This document shows, one piece after another, positions 1-8,867 of a DNA stretch of 39,390 nucleotides; position 1 is the first letter of the stretch, and every line of letters begins with the position of its first letter. The notes beneath the pieces are model-generated. The model was not told the DNA's origin. It did not search any database and saw nothing but the letters and a program-made list of their open reading frames with translations. The translations under genes were made by a program, and so were the position numbers. This DNA is from an uncultured Saprospiraceae bacterium (GTDB lineage Bacteria; Bacteroidota; Bacteroidia; Chitinophagales; Saprospiraceae): the NCBI GenBank assembly GCA_937928405.1, contig CALFWZ010000128.1:1-39390 (forward strand). Reading direction: 5' to 3'.

Positions 1-141
1 CCCCAAAATAAAATTTGGAAATAGGATTTTTCAGACGTTTTCAGGGACGCCCTGGTTAGCCAACTGGCCAACTGGCCATATTTTTCTAAAGAAAAAATTC
101 GGGATGACTCATATTTAGATCCAACGCCTGTTTTCCTTAAC
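1..141. other. Short non-coding stretch downstream of xth
   Basis: No gene is visible. A small inverted repeat CAGGG-ACG-CCCTG lies at 42-54. An 8-base unit CCAACTGG occurs twice in tandem at 60-75. A T-rich/A-rich hairpin (TTTTTC-TAAA-GAAAAA) lies near 79-96. The neighbouring exonuclease gene reads toward this region, so one of the hairpins could mark its transcript end, but none is followed by a U-tract on the minus strand. Confidence 0.4.
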
Positions 142-912
142 CTATAAATCAATCTCTATCATTACGGGGCAGTGGTCAGAATGTACTGCATCACCCAATT
201 GTCGAGCGGTCTTTAGTCGATCTTTGAGATTATCCGTTACACATTGGTAGTCGATCCGCCAGCCTTTATTTTTTGCACGGCAATTAAAGCGGTACGTCCA
301 CCAGCTAAATTCTTGTTTTTCAGGATTTAAGCTTCGGAAGCTATCTGTAAAACCACTTTCCAGCCATTTGGTCATCCAGGCCCGTTCCTCTGGCAGAAAT
401 CCGGAAGATTTTTGATTTCCTTTCGGATTATGAATATCAATATCATCATGAGCAATATTATAATCGCCAACGACAATTAACTTCGATCTTTTCTTTTTAA
501 GTTTTTTTACCCAATCATAAATATCATCCAAAAATTCGTACTTAAAAGCCTGTCTTTCTTCGCCACTAGATCCCGAAGGAAAATAACAATTCAGAATAGT
601 GATATCTCCGAAGTCGGTTCGTAGGACGCGACCTTCTTGATCATATTTTTCCATTCCAGTGCCTGCTACTACGTGGTCTGGTTTTATTTTCGAAAAAGTA
701 GCGACACTGCTGTAGCCTTTTTTTATGGCACTGTGCCAACAATGATGATAACCCATTGCTTCTAGTTCTTCGATAGGTCCTTGATCGGGCTGGCATTTAG
801 TTTCCTGTAAACAGACAATATCGTATTGTCCATCTTTCATCCAGTCGAGGAATCCTTTTTTTACGGCGGCACGAATACCGTTTACGTTATAACTAACAAT
901 AGATTTTGTCAT
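142..912 (-). CDS. xth: Exodeoxyribonuclease III (AP endonuclease family)
   Basis: Base-excision-repair enzyme of the exonuclease III/endonuclease-exonuclease-phosphatase fold. It cleaves at abasic sites and degrades 3' ends in the cytoplasm. The 256-residue protein has the family motifs in order: NVNGIR (9-14), LQETK with the metal-binding Glu37, NCYFPSG with Tyr110, GDYN (149-152), FSWW (202-206), GWRIDY (217-222) and the C-terminal SDHCP (245-249) with the catalytic Asp-His. Length is normal for the family. The frame stays open seven codons further upstream to a TTG at 933, but the ATG at 912 gives the usual N-terminus (MTKSIVSYNVNG) and is preferred. It stands alone on the minus strand, with a 237-base gap to the next gene. 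Confidence 0.95.
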   Translation of the reverse strand: MTKSIVSYNVNGIRAAVKKGFLDWMKDGQYDIVCLQETKCQPDQGPIEELEAMGYHHCWHSAIKKGYSSVATFSKIKPDHVVAGTGMEKYDQEGRVLRTDFGDITILNCYFPSGSSGEERQAFKYEFLDDIYDWVKKLKKKRSKLIVVGDYNIAHDDIDIHNPKGNQKSSGFLPEERAWMTKWLESGFTDSFRSLNPEKQEFSWWTYRFNCRAKNKGWRIDYQCVTDNLKDRLKTARQLGDAVHSDHCPVMIEIDL

Positions 913-1101
913 ATTGAAATTAGAATTTTTCAAAGAATACTGTTAATAAAAAAGAATTGAAAAGGTTGTGTGCTTTCAATATAATTTTTAATTTTACCAA
1001 TGTCCCAAAGCTTATTAGGATTTCTTAATACAGCTTTTGTAAACACACCTAGGCTTTTCTACTTTCGCTTTGTAAGCGCTGGAGATAATAAGTCTTATAT
1101 C

Positions 1102-1139
1102 CCCTTTAAGCATTTACTTGTTTAAAGGGAATTTTTTTT
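1102..1139 (+). terminator. Plus-strand intrinsic terminator without an upstream plus-strand gene
   Basis: An 8-bp stem (CCCTTTAA at 1102-1109 with TTAAAGGG at 1122-1129) is followed directly by eight T residues at 1132-1139. The U-tract lies on the plus strand, whereas both flanking genes (xth and the radical SAM gene) are on the minus strand. A second small hairpin, CGCTT-TGT-AAGCG, lies at 1066-1078. The terminator may end an unannotated small RNA in the 913-1149 gap. Confidence 0.6.
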
Positions 1140-1149
1140 GGAATGTTTA

Positions 1150-2172
1150 TCATGCCCAAACCTTGCAACCTTCCGTACAATTTTTACAAATATCAATCTG
1201 ATCCCGACCTTTTAAAAGTTGTGTTCTAAAACCCTGATAAGCTGGTCCTTGCCAGACTTCTTTAAAACTCCTTTTTTTCAAATCTCCTAGTCGGTGTGTG
1301 GCATCTTTATCAAAGCAACAAGGTACGACCAACCCATCCCAGGTGATAACACAAGCGTGCCACAACTTCCAGCAATGATCCAATAATTCATTTTTTACTA
1401 CATAAGTACCATCCGTGGTTTGACGATATCTCGCATATTTATCAATGGTAGGAATCAGGTCATTACCATGTTCGTAATCGTAAACCTGTGCCGTCTTTAA
1501 TTTTACTTCATCCACACCAACTTCTTCGGCCAGTTTATAAATTTCAGGAATCTGATGTTCGTTTGGTTTGACTACCAAAAACTGGAAAATAATATGTGGT
1601 GTTTTAGATTTTAATTTCTTCTTCCATTTGACCACGTTTCTGGCACCCATCAGGACATTCTCTAACTTACCTTCCTTTCGGTAATTTTCGTATACCTCTT
1701 GCGTGGTTCCGTCTACGGAGATAATCAATCGATTTAGACCAGACTCGATCGTCTTACGAGCATTTTCATCATTCAGAAAATGAGCATTCGTAGAAGTGAT
1801 GGTATAAATTCCTTTTTGGTCGGCATACTTTACCATTTCCAGAAATTTCGGATTGATATAAGGTTCTCCTTGAAAATAGAAAATTAAGTAAAGTAAATCT
1901 TTGTGCAACTCGTCGATTGTATCTCGGAAAAAATCCTCCTTTAAATTTCCGGTAGGACGACTAAAGGCTCGTAGCCCACTAGGACACTCGGGGCATCGCA
2001 GATTACAGGCGGTCGTCGGTTCCATACTGATGGTCATCGGCATTCCCCACTGAATGGGTTTACGCGTCCATTTGGTCACGTAGAAGGAAACAAACACCTT
2101 GGTGATGTTCCAAAGCCGCCGGATGGTCAACTTCCGTATGAAAGCCATTATATCGTCGAAGTAGATATTCAT
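1150..2172 (-). CDS. Radical SAM protein with SPASM domain
   Basis: Predicted [4Fe-4S] radical S-adenosylmethionine enzyme of 340 residues. The cluster motif is CNLRCPEC with Cys56, Cys60 and Cys63 (CxxxCxxC). A C-terminal SPASM-type region adds cysteines for auxiliary clusters, including CVITWDG...PCC near 274-286 and CxxCxxxC at 329-336. Such proteins modify peptides or mature cofactors, but no precursor peptide or partner is nearby, so the substrate is unknown. The N-terminal 45 residues are basic and aromatic. A -7 box TAATTTTG lies only about 8 bases upstream of the ATG at 2172, so the in-frame ATG at 2148 (MAFIRKL) may be the real start. The gene lies 176 bases downstream of pabB. Confidence 0.85.
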   Translation of the reverse strand: MNIYFDDIMAFIRKLTIRRLWNITKVFVSFYVTKWTRKPIQWGMPMTISMEPTTACNLRCPECPSGLRAFSRPTGNLKEDFFRDTIDELHKDLLYLIFYFQGEPYINPKFLEMVKYADQKGIYTITSTNAHFLNDENARKTIESGLNRLIISVDGTTQEVYENYRKEGKLENVLMGARNVVKWKKKLKSKTPHIIFQFLVVKPNEHQIPEIYKLAEEVGVDEVKLKTAQVYDYEHGNDLIPTIDKYARYRQTTDGTYVVKNELLDHCWKLWHACVITWDGLVVPCCFDKDATHRLGDLKKRSFKEVWQGPAYQGFRTQLLKGRDQIDICKNCTEGCKVWA

Positions 2173-2179
2173 GATAGAA

Positions 2180-2187
2180 CAAAATTA
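2180..2187 (-). promoter_or_regulatory. Bacteroidota -7 box upstream of the radical SAM gene
   Basis: On the minus strand this reads TAATTTTG, an exact match to TAnnTTTG. Transcription would begin about at the annotated ATG, making the mRNA leaderless, or would leave a roughly 27-base leader if translation starts at 2148. No clear -33 TTG was found at the right distance. Confidence 0.45.
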
Positions 2188-2348
2188 AGCAAAAACGAGG
2201 AAGAGAATTGGTTGTGGGGACCCTTACGGTGAAATGTTACAGCGCAATGAAAAAGCACACTTCAGTAGAAAAAGGCAATTATTTTGATCATAACAACCGC
2301 AATCTATAGAGAGTTGTCAAATTCTAGAAAATTTCCAAAACCCAAAAC

Positions 2349-3665
2349 TCACCTACCACACAAAGCACGGCGAATTCCGGCAGCTTTGAGGAGACATTCC
2401 TCGTATTCAAGAGTTGGAACAGAATCGTTGACAATGGCTCCACCTACTTGAAAAGAAAGATATTGACGATCTGCATTATACAACATGCTCCGGATGACCA
2501 CATTAAAATCAAAATCCCCTTCCGGCGTAATGTATCCGATGGTGCCAGAATAAAGCCCTCTTTTCGACTCTTCATACTGCTCAATCAGTTCCATACTCCT
2601 GATTTTAGGAGCCCCCGTCATGGAGCCCATTGGAAAGGCATTTTTAAGGGCGTCAACAAAGTCCAGTGACGGTCTCAAGGTTCCAGTGATGGTCGAAATC
2701 AGATGATTGACTTGCGCAAAGGGATAGATGCCAAACAATTCTTTTACCTGCACGGTGCCCGGCACGCAGGCTCGTGAAAGATCATTTCTGACAAGGTCTA
2801 CAATCATCACATTTTCGGAACGATCTTTTTTACTGACAAATAATTCTTGGGTCAACTTTTTATTTTCCTTGGACGTTTTTCCTCGTTTGATAGTCCCTTT
2901 GATCGGTTGTGAAATAAGTTGATCACCTTGTTTTTTGAGGAAGCGTTCGGGACTGGCGCAGAGTAAATATCGATCATTTTTTCGGTAGAAAGCAGAAAAA
3001 GGGGCTTTACTGATAGTGTTAAATTTTTCAAAAAGAATAGCGGGAGCAAGGTCGATATTTTTAATATAAAATTCTTGGCAAAAATTCATTTCATAAATAT
3101 CACCGAGTAAAAGATTGTTTTTTATTTTGGAAATGGTCTTTAGATAATCGGCTTTACTAATGCTAGATTTTATCTCGGTTGGATCGATGGATGGAGCGTT
3201 GGGTAGGGGAGCGGTTGGGATTGCTTGGATGATTTTCCAAAGGTCAGCAGGCGTTTCTTTGTGACTATTTATTTCTAATTTATTTTGAAATATTTTTATC
3301 AAATAAATAGGCTCAAAAAAGTGCATTTCTGGAAAGCCAATATGATCCGAATTCTGAGAGCTGAGTTTTTCGATTTTATTTTTTAAATCATAACTCAAAT
3401 AGCCAAATAGCCACCCGCCCGTTTTCTTGCGAAAATCTCTTAACAATTCAAAAGGATTGGTTTTACTAAAATTATAGGAGATTTGATTTTGCTGCCCCAC
3501 GGCTAGTAAACCTTCATAAGTTCCATACACATCTTGACCATAAGTATTGCTATCCAGATAACAAACAGGATCGAAGGTTTGTGCCCAGCGAAATAACTGG
3601 TGCTTAACCTTGGTTAGATTTTTTATCTGAAAGGTTTGTTTTTTTCGATCAATCGTTTCCTTCAT
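2349..3665 (-). CDS. pabB: Aminodeoxychorismate synthase component I (PabB)
   Basis: Chorismate-utilising enzyme that makes 4-amino-4-deoxychorismate for folate synthesis in the cytoplasm, normally using ammonia from a PabA glutaminase. The 438-residue protein has the anthranilate synthase component I N-terminal region and the chorismate-binding domain: CASPERF (236-242), PIKGT (254-258), ENVMIVDLVRND (284-295) and GSMTGAPK (347-354). Lys256 in PIKGT marks aminodeoxychorismate synthase; anthranilate synthase (TrpE) has Ala there. This decides PabB over TrpE. The gene starts at the base after the aroA stop codon, so the two are co-transcribed and probably translationally coupled. No pabA or pabC is in the window. 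Confidence 0.93.
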   Translation of the reverse strand: MKETIDRKKQTFQIKNLTKVKHQLFRWAQTFDPVCYLDSNTYGQDVYGTYEGLLAVGQQNQISYNFSKTNPFELLRDFRKKTGGWLFGYLSYDLKNKIEKLSSQNSDHIGFPEMHFFEPIYLIKIFQNKLEINSHKETPADLWKIIQAIPTAPLPNAPSIDPTEIKSSISKADYLKTISKIKNNLLLGDIYEMNFCQEFYIKNIDLAPAILFEKFNTISKAPFSAFYRKNDRYLLCASPERFLKKQGDQLISQPIKGTIKRGKTSKENKKLTQELFVSKKDRSENVMIVDLVRNDLSRACVPGTVQVKELFGIYPFAQVNHLISTITGTLRPSLDFVDALKNAFPMGSMTGAPKIRSMELIEQYEESKRGLYSGTIGYITPEGDFDFNVVIRSMLYNADRQYLSFQVGGAIVNDSVPTLEYEECLLKAAGIRRALCGR

Positions 3666-4898
3666 CTATACACTTTCTATGATGAAACCTAGTTGCTTAA
3701 AGTCCTCATAAAAATTGGGATAAGACTTCACGACGACCATTGGTTCTTCAATGCTTATACTTCCAAACATTGCGAGCGGAGCAAAAGCCATTGCCATCCG
3801 GTGATCTTCATAAGTCGCAAATACTGGCTCGTTCAATTGGGCAGTGCCATTTACTTGACAACTGACTCCCTGGCGAGCTTCGGTTTCCGAAAAATTGACA
3901 TTCACTTTTTTTAATTCATTCTGTAGCGCCTGAACACGGTCGGTTTCTTTTATTTTTAAAGTTTTAAGTCCAGTAAAATAACCGTTGACTCCGAGTCCTC
4001 CACAAATTACCGCGAGGGTCTGTGCGATATCTGGACAGTTGATAAAATTCCATTGGAAAGTATCAACGGAAGAAGGTTTTCCCTTGGTCAAAATTACACC
4101 GTCGGCTACGTATTCTGTCTCTACTCCAAACTGGGTCATCATCTCTGCCAGTACCGAATCTCCTTGTAAGCTATTTTCGAATAATCCTCCTAGGTGGAGA
4201 TTAAGGTCCTTGGAAAAAGCCGCCAGAGCATAATAGTAAGAAGCTGCTGACCAATCTGCTTCTACCGTAAAATCTCTTCCTTGGTATGCTTGCTTTTCAA
4301 TTTTTATAGTCGGTCCTACCCATGTCGCATCAATCCCAAATCGGGACATCAAACTTAGCGTCATCTGAATATAAGGCCTCGATACAATCTCACCTTCTAA
4401 ATGTAAGGTCAAACCATTTGGTAAGACCGGCGCAATCATCAATAAGGCGGAAATAAATTGACTACTAATATTGGCAGGAATTCGCAATTCGTCCACAGCA
4501 CCAAAATTACCCGGCCCAATTGACAACGGTGGATAGCCTGGCTTTTCTAAAAAGCGAATATCAGCGCCTAGTTCATTCAACGCTTCTGCTAGTACGCCTA
4601 CGGGACGTTGTTTCATCCGTTCGGAGCCCGTTAGAATTTGGGTGCCAGCTTGTAAAGCTAAGTAGGCGGTCATAAAACGAAAAGTAGTTCCGGCTGCTCC
4701 TGCGTCGTAAGTACCCTCGTTGAGGGTGAGTAACCGCTGAAGGGTGGTAGTGTCTTTGGACGTAGAAAGTCGTGCAACCTTACCTTCATCTTGACACAAA
4801 GCATTAATTAATAAGACTCGATTACTGATACTTTTTGAGCCGTCCAGCGTAATGTCTCCAACAATGGTTGGGTCCGTTTTTTTTAATTGATAAATCAT
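3666..4898 (-). CDS. aroA: 3-phosphoshikimate 1-carboxyvinyltransferase (EPSP synthase)
   Basis: Sixth step of the shikimate pathway: transfers enolpyruvyl from PEP to shikimate-3-phosphate. The 410-residue protein carries LDGSKSISNR with Lys22, the PEP-binding loop in the variant form GAAGTTFRF (67-75, where E. coli has NAGTAMRP), SERMKQRPVG (92-101), the KETDR motif and the C-terminal EDHRMAMAFAP. Length is slightly short, as is usual for Bacteroidota. It is the first gene of an aroA-pabB pair, and its product feeds chorismate to PabB. aroB of the same pathway is 3 kb away on the other strand. The changed PEP loop is common in this phylum, and its effect on glyphosate sensitivity cannot be read from sequence alone. 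Confidence 0.95.
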   Translation of the reverse strand: MIYQLKKTDPTIVGDITLDGSKSISNRVLLINALCQDEGKVARLSTSKDTTTLQRLLTLNEGTYDAGAAGTTFRFMTAYLALQAGTQILTGSERMKQRPVGVLAEALNELGADIRFLEKPGYPPLSIGPGNFGAVDELRIPANISSQFISALLMIAPVLPNGLTLHLEGEIVSRPYIQMTLSLMSRFGIDATWVGPTIKIEKQAYQGRDFTVEADWSAASYYYALAAFSKDLNLHLGGLFENSLQGDSVLAEMMTQFGVETEYVADGVILTKGKPSSVDTFQWNFINCPDIAQTLAVICGGLGVNGYFTGLKTLKIKETDRVQALQNELKKVNVNFSETEARQGVSCQVNGTAQLNEPVFATYEDHRMAMAFAPLAMFGSISIEEPMVVVKSYPNFYEDFKQLGFIIESV

Positions 4899-4954
4899 AA
4901 AAGTAAAATGTAAAAAATTAGCTGGTCAGGGCTTTGTAAGGATTTAAGAAAGTA

Positions 4955-5356
4955 TCACCAATTGATTTGGATGATTTCTTCTAGATCTGGATGGAGGCTT
5001 TTACCAACGGGACAACCGTGGGCTGCGGCCTCTAATATTTTTTTCTCTTTTTCTGTATAATTATTGTCTGGCATTTGGATCGTTACTTCTAATCGAGTGA
5101 TTCTTCGAGGATTACTACCCATGATTTTATTGACGGCTGCCGTTGCTCCAGTCATGTCGATTTCCTTATCCGCAGCTTTAATTCCCATGATGGTCAAAAT
5201 ACAACTGCCTAGTGAAGTGGCCAATAAATCAGTGGGAGAAAATGCTTCCCCTTTTCCACGATTATCTACGGGCGCATCCGTTAAGATTTCGTTGCCGGAT
5301 CGCAAGTGTACAGCGGCAGTCCTAAGATTATTTTGATAAGTGATTTTACTGGTCAT
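4955..5356 (-). CDS. OsmC/Ohr family peroxiredoxin-like protein
   Basis: Small cytoplasmic protein of 133 residues in the OsmC family, which reduces organic hydroperoxides through two cysteines. Both are present: Cys52 in LGSCILTIMGIK and Cys115 in AAHGCPVGKSL. The order SPTDLLATSLGSC and the GCPVGKSL tail match the OsmC (YhfA-like) subgroup more than Ohr. It follows phoH with only 3 bases between the phoH stop and its ATG, so the two are likely one transcript. Substrate preference is not readable from the sequence. Confidence 0.88.
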   Translation of the reverse strand: MTSKITYQNNLRTAAVHLRSGNEILTDAPVDNRGKGEAFSPTDLLATSLGSCILTIMGIKAADKEIDMTGATAAVNKIMGSNPRRITRLEVTIQMPDNNYTEKEKKILEAAAHGCPVGKSLHPDLEEIIQINW

Positions 5357-5359
5357 CTT

Positions 5360-6400
5360 CTAGGTGTTTTGATTCTTTTCTGGGGTATCTGTCTTACCCT
5401 TTTTATCTGCTTCGCGTTCTTGCTTTTCTTTTTCTCGTCGCTGTTGTCTTGCTTGATCGGATTTATCGTAAGCGATAATAATCTCTTTTACCAATCGGTG
5501 ACGAACTACATCTTCAGCGGTTAACTTTACAATTCCGATACCCTTGACGTCACTGAGAATATTCATCGCATGCCGGAGTCCAGATTTTTGGTTGTATGGT
5601 AAATCAATCTGAGAGAGGTCACCCGTAATAATACATTTAGCAGAAGGCCCGATACGGGTTAGAAACATCTTGATTTGCATAGAAGTGGCGTTCTGCGCTT
5701 CGTCCAAAATGATGAAGGCATTATCTAGCGTTCGTCCCCGCATAAAAGCCAACGGTGCTACTTCGATGATTCTATTGGTCATGAAATAGTTTAGCTTGTC
5801 TAGTGGTAGCATATCATCCAAAGAATCGTATAGTGGACGCAAATAAGGATCAACTTTATCTTTTAAATCTCCAGGTAGAAAACCGAGGCTTTCCCCAGCT
5901 TCTACTGCTGGTCGGGTCAGAATAATCTTTTTTACGACGCGGTTTTTTAGCGCGCGAACAGCTAAGGCTACGGCAGTATAGGTTTTTCCTGTTCCTGCGG
6001 GTCCAAGGGCAAAAACGATATCGTTTTCATCAGAAGAAGCGATCAATCTTTTTTGGTTGACGGTCTTTGCTTTGATGGCTTTTCCACCTCGACCGTGCAC
6101 TAGGGTAGCGTTGCTGTCTCCATTGCTTAACCTTGTCTCAAATGGATTGGCTCCGCCGATCAGTTCTTCTACGGTTTGAAGACTCAATTCGTGTTGCTCC
6201 CGAAGAAGACGAACCATCATTTCAAACTTGCTTTTTGCTTTTTGTGCCTGCTTTTTATCTCCTGCTATTTTCAGACTGTTTCCACGAGAGGTGATAGTGA
6301 CGTCTGGATAGGTTTTACGAATCAGGTTTAGTTTAACATTTTTTTCACCGTAAAGTGCTACGGGATCAATGCCGTCAATGGTCAAAATTATTTCACTCAA
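5360..6400 (-). CDS. phoH: PhoH-family ATPase
   Basis: Cytoplasmic P-loop ATPase of 346 residues, related to the N-terminal part of superfamily I helicases and linked to RNA metabolism in other bacteria. The N-terminal 110 residues form the small PhoH N domain. Walker A is GPAGTGKT (133-140), Walker B is ILDEAQNAT with DEAQ at 233-236, and the sensor-like [11 protein letters not shown] follows. The last 30 residues are a highly charged Lys/Glu/Arg tail. The start is a TTG at 6400; no ATG upstream gives a better N-terminus, and [13 protein letters not shown] matches the family's usual beginning. It heads a pair with the OsmC gene and is divergent from the SAM hydrolase gene. Confidence 0.93.
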   Translation of the reverse strand: MSEIILTIDGIDPVALYGEKNVKLNLIRKTYPDVTITSRGNSLKIAGDKKQAQKAKSKFEMMVRLLREQHELSLQTVEELIGGANPFETRLSNGDSNATLVHGRGGKAIKAKTVNQKRLIASSDENDIVFALGPAGTGKTYTAVALAVRALKNRVVKKIILTRPAVEAGESLGFLPGDLKDKVDPYLRPLYDSLDDMLPLDKLNYFMTNRIIEVAPLAFMRGRTLDNAFIILDEAQNATSMQIKMFLTRIGPSAKCIITGDLSQIDLPYNQKSGLRHAMNILSDVKGIGIVKLTAEDVVRHRLVKEIIIAYDKSDQARQQRREKEKQEREADKKGKTDTPEKNQNT

Positions 6401-6461
6401 TAGAATTTTTTTTAAAATTTTTTAATCAGAAAGCATTTCAGCTATTTCCTTTCGTTGGATA

Positions 6462-6493
6462 TTGGAAGTTTTGGGCCAGACTGCGTACATTTG
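6462..6493 (+). promoter_or_regulatory. Promoter of the DUF62/ABM gene pair
   Basis: A -7 box TACATTTG at 6486-6493 matches TAnnTTTG exactly. A TTG at 6462-6464 lies 21 bases upstream, at a suitable distance for the -33 element. Transcription would start near 6500, leaving a leader of about 80 bases to the ATG at 6579. The position also rules out translation starting at 6462. Confidence 0.6.
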
Positions 6494-6578
6494 TCGAGAA
6501 AAGACCGTATGGCAGCTAAAGCAAGGTAAATTTAACTTAAATTTTATTGTGCTGCTTAATTTTCAAAACGTTATTAGT

Positions 6579-7355
6579 ATGGCCATTGTTACTTTTATAT
6601 CAGATTTTGGTACCACCGACTACTACAGTGCGGCTATCAAAGGAGCGTTGTTGTCCGAGGACCCGCAGCTCAACCTGATTGACATCAGCCATAACGTTAA
6701 AACTTACGATATAGTTCAGGGTGCTTTTGTACTCAAAAACGCTTACCAACATTTTCCAGCAGGTACGATCCATTTGGTGAGTGTTAATAATTTTTATGCG
6801 GCAGATCATTGCTTTTTGGCGATTCGTTATGATGACCATTATTTTATTGGCCCAGACAATGGTTTATTTGCGTTGGCTTTTGACAAAGAGCAACTGACGA
6901 GTGTCTACGAATTGAATTATAATGCCAAGGCTGCGAATCCACTGGGAGATGTTTTTGCGAAAGGCGTTCGTCATATTTTGAGTGAAATGCCTTTTAATGA
7001 AATTGGTATTCCCATCGAAACAATCGAAGAAAGAATCAGTATCCAACCTGTTACGACGGTTGATCGGATCCGAGGAGCCGTTATTCACGTAGATAATTAT
7101 GAAAATGCCATCACCAATATTAGCGGTGATCTCTTGGAAAAAATAGGCAAAGGCAGACCATTTAAAATATATTTTAAACGACACGAACCATTAACCACCA
7201 TCAAGAAAAACTATGCGGAAGTTCCCGTAGGTGAAATACTCTGTCTAGTGAATTCTGCCAACTATCTCGAAATTGCCATCAATCTAGGAAAGGCGTCCAG
7301 TATGTTAGGAATGGGAATTGATGAACACGTCCAAATAGATTTTCAAAATGATTAA
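6579..7355 (+). CDS. S-adenosyl-L-methionine hydrolase/adenosyltransferase (DUF62 family)
   Basis: Member of the SAM hydroxide adenosyltransferase family (the fold shared with fluorinase and chlorinase), expected to split S-adenosylmethionine to adenosine and methionine with a hydroxide ion. The 258-residue protein has the N-terminal SDFGTTDYY, the PDNGLF motif, the GDVFAKGVRHIL region that parallels the family's RDVFAP, and VIHVDNYENAITNI. The frame is open upstream to 6462, but that start lies inside the promoter, and the ATG at 6579 (MAIVTFISDFG) gives the family's normal N-terminus. Its last 8 bases overlap the next gene, so the pair is co-transcribed. The physiological role of the family is poorly understood. 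Confidence 0.88.
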   Translation: MAIVTFISDFGTTDYYSAAIKGALLSEDPQLNLIDISHNVKTYDIVQGAFVLKNAYQHFPAGTIHLVSVNNFYAADHCFLAIRYDDHYFIGPDNGLFALAFDKEQLTSVYELNYNAKAANPLGDVFAKGVRHILSEMPFNEIGIPIETIEERISIQPVTTVDRIRGAVIHVDNYENAITNISGDLLEKIGKGRPFKIYFKRHEPLTTIKKNYAEVPVGEILCLVNSANYLEIAINLGKASSMLGMGIDEHVQIDFQND

Positions 7356-7647
7356 GCGCATTGTTAGAATGACTTTTAAGCCCGAAGAACTGGCGGATTT
7401 TTTCGCGATGTTTGAAAAGAAAAAAAAGTCGATCCGAAATTTCCCTGGATGTCATTATTTAGAAGTTTTTCAGGATAAGGCCCAACCTAATATTGTGTTT
7501 ACGTACAGCTTTTGGACCGATGAGGCTGCGTTAAATAATTATCGCCATTCCGAATTATTTAAAGCCACTTGGGCAGAGACGAAAGCGCGATTTGCGGAGA
7601 AGCCGCTGGCGCATACACTCGTTATGTACGATATTGTCCGACCTTAA
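7348..7647 (+). CDS. Antibiotic biosynthesis monooxygenase-like (ABM) small protein
   Basis: Protein of 99 residues with the dimeric ferredoxin-like alpha/beta barrel pattern of the ABM family: an N-terminal strand (IKRIVRMTF), a helix, FPGCHYLEVFQD, then VFTYSFWTDEAALNNYRHSELF, and a final strand. Members include quinol monooxygenases and heme-degrading enzymes, but many have no known substrate and none can be assigned here. It overlaps the DUF62 gene by 8 bases and is probably translated by coupling. Confidence 0.75.
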   Translation: MIKRIVRMTFKPEELADFFAMFEKKKKSIRNFPGCHYLEVFQDKAQPNIVFTYSFWTDEAALNNYRHSELFKATWAETKARFAEKPLAHTLVMYDIVRP

Positions 7648-7771
7648 ACGAGCCATTTTATCTTGTCTTTCTTTTGCGAATAATCAGCTTATTCCTACAA
7701 ATACTATTTTCTACTCAACGATCATCAAAAAATCACCCCTTAATATCCAAAATAAGCACAACTTTGTAAAC

Positions 7772-8827
7772 ATGAGCACCATCAAACTGGACGATTACCA
7801 AATACATATTGGAGATTTTGGAGAAGACCTTCGTAATTATCTACAAAAAGGTAATTACAACCAAGTATTCATTCTAGTCGATGAGCATACCCGTATAGAT
7901 TGTCTCCCTTTTTTAGAAAAAGAAATGGGATCAATGGCTCGTACCGTGATTGAAATCCAATCAGGAGAGCTTCATAAAAATATCACCACTTGTACAGAAA
8001 TTTGGCAACAGATGATGAGGCAAGGAGGTGGTCGTAGAGATTTGACCATTAATTTGGGCGGCGGCGTGATCGGCGACATGGGCGGATTTTGCGCCAGCAC
8101 TTTTAAACGAGGCATGGATTTTATACAAATGCCAACCACCCTTTTATCACAAGTAGATGCTTCTGTGGGTGGAAAACTAGGAATTGACTTTGCGGAAATA
8201 AAAAATAGTATTGGATTATTTAAGAATCCACTGGCGGTAATCATTTGGCCGGAATTTTTGAAAACCCTGCCGGCTCGCGAACTCCGTAGTGGATTTGCGG
8301 AAGTGATCAAGCACAGTCTGATTGCCAGTGCAGAGCAATGGACCGCACTCCAGCGATTGGAAAGCCTCAATGTTTATAATGCGATTGGTTTTTTAGAAAA
8401 ATCTATTCTCATCAAAAAAAATATCGTAGAAGCGGACCCTTTTGAGGCCGGATTACGTAAAGTGCTCAACTTTGGGCATACCATCGGTCACGCCTTGGAA
8501 AGCCACGCGCTGACCACAGACAAACCTCTTTTACATGGTGAAGCGATTGCAGCAGGGATAATTTGTGAAAGTTATTTGAGTCTAGAAAAAGGATTATCAC
8601 GGACGGATTTGGACCAGATCACCCAGTTTTTGATAAAACACTATGGAAAATTTGATTTCGGACCAGAAATTTATCCAAAACTCTTGGCTTTGATGCGACA
8701 GGATAAAAAGAACGAAACAGCAGAAATTAACTTTACCATGCTAAAATCAGCGGGAGAAGCGTTATTCAATCAGTTTGCAAGCGAAACAGCGATTAAAGCG
8801 AGCCTAGACTATTATCGTCAGCTGTAG
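7772..8827 (+). CDS. aroB: 3-dehydroquinate synthase
   Basis: Second step of the shikimate pathway: NAD- and zinc-dependent conversion of DAHP to 3-dehydroquinate. The 351-residue protein has the NAD-binding glycine-rich segment LGGGVIGDMGGF (95-106), PTTLLSQVDASVGGK (121-135), and zinc ligands Glu177 (RSGFAEVIK), His236 (FGHTIGH) and His255 (LLHGEA). The frame is open to 7592, but the upstream part overlaps the previous gene and is not conserved-looking; the ATG at 7772 gives the family N-terminus. A near-consensus -7 box (CAACTTTG) lies just before this ATG, suggesting its own promoter with a very short leader. Confidence 0.95.
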   Translation: MSTIKLDDYQIHIGDFGEDLRNYLQKGNYNQVFILVDEHTRIDCLPFLEKEMGSMARTVIEIQSGELHKNITTCTEIWQQMMRQGGGRRDLTINLGGGVIGDMGGFCASTFKRGMDFIQMPTTLLSQVDASVGGKLGIDFAEIKNSIGLFKNPLAVIIWPEFLKTLPARELRSGFAEVIKHSLIASAEQWTALQRLESLNVYNAIGFLEKSILIKKNIVEADPFEAGLRKVLNFGHTIGHALESHALTTDKPLLHGEAIAAGIICESYLSLEKGLSRTDLDQITQFLIKHYGKFDFGPEIYPKLLALMRQDKKNETAEINFTMLKSAGEALFNQFASETAIKASLDYYRQL

Positions 8828-8867
8828 AATTTTACCCTTATTTTATCATTATCGGCTCTATGAAGCG

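Noticed and set aside
60..75. Tandem CCAACTGG units as the start of a repeat array or CRISPR
   Set aside because: Only two 8-base units with no spacers; nothing else in the window resembles a CRISPR array.
912..933. TTG start extending exonuclease III by seven residues
   Set aside because: The ATG at 912 gives the normal family N-terminus; the extra residues add nothing conserved.
2349..3665. Anthranilate synthase component I (TrpE) as the identity of this gene
   Set aside because: PIKGT carries Lys256 where TrpE has Ala, and no trp genes are nearby.
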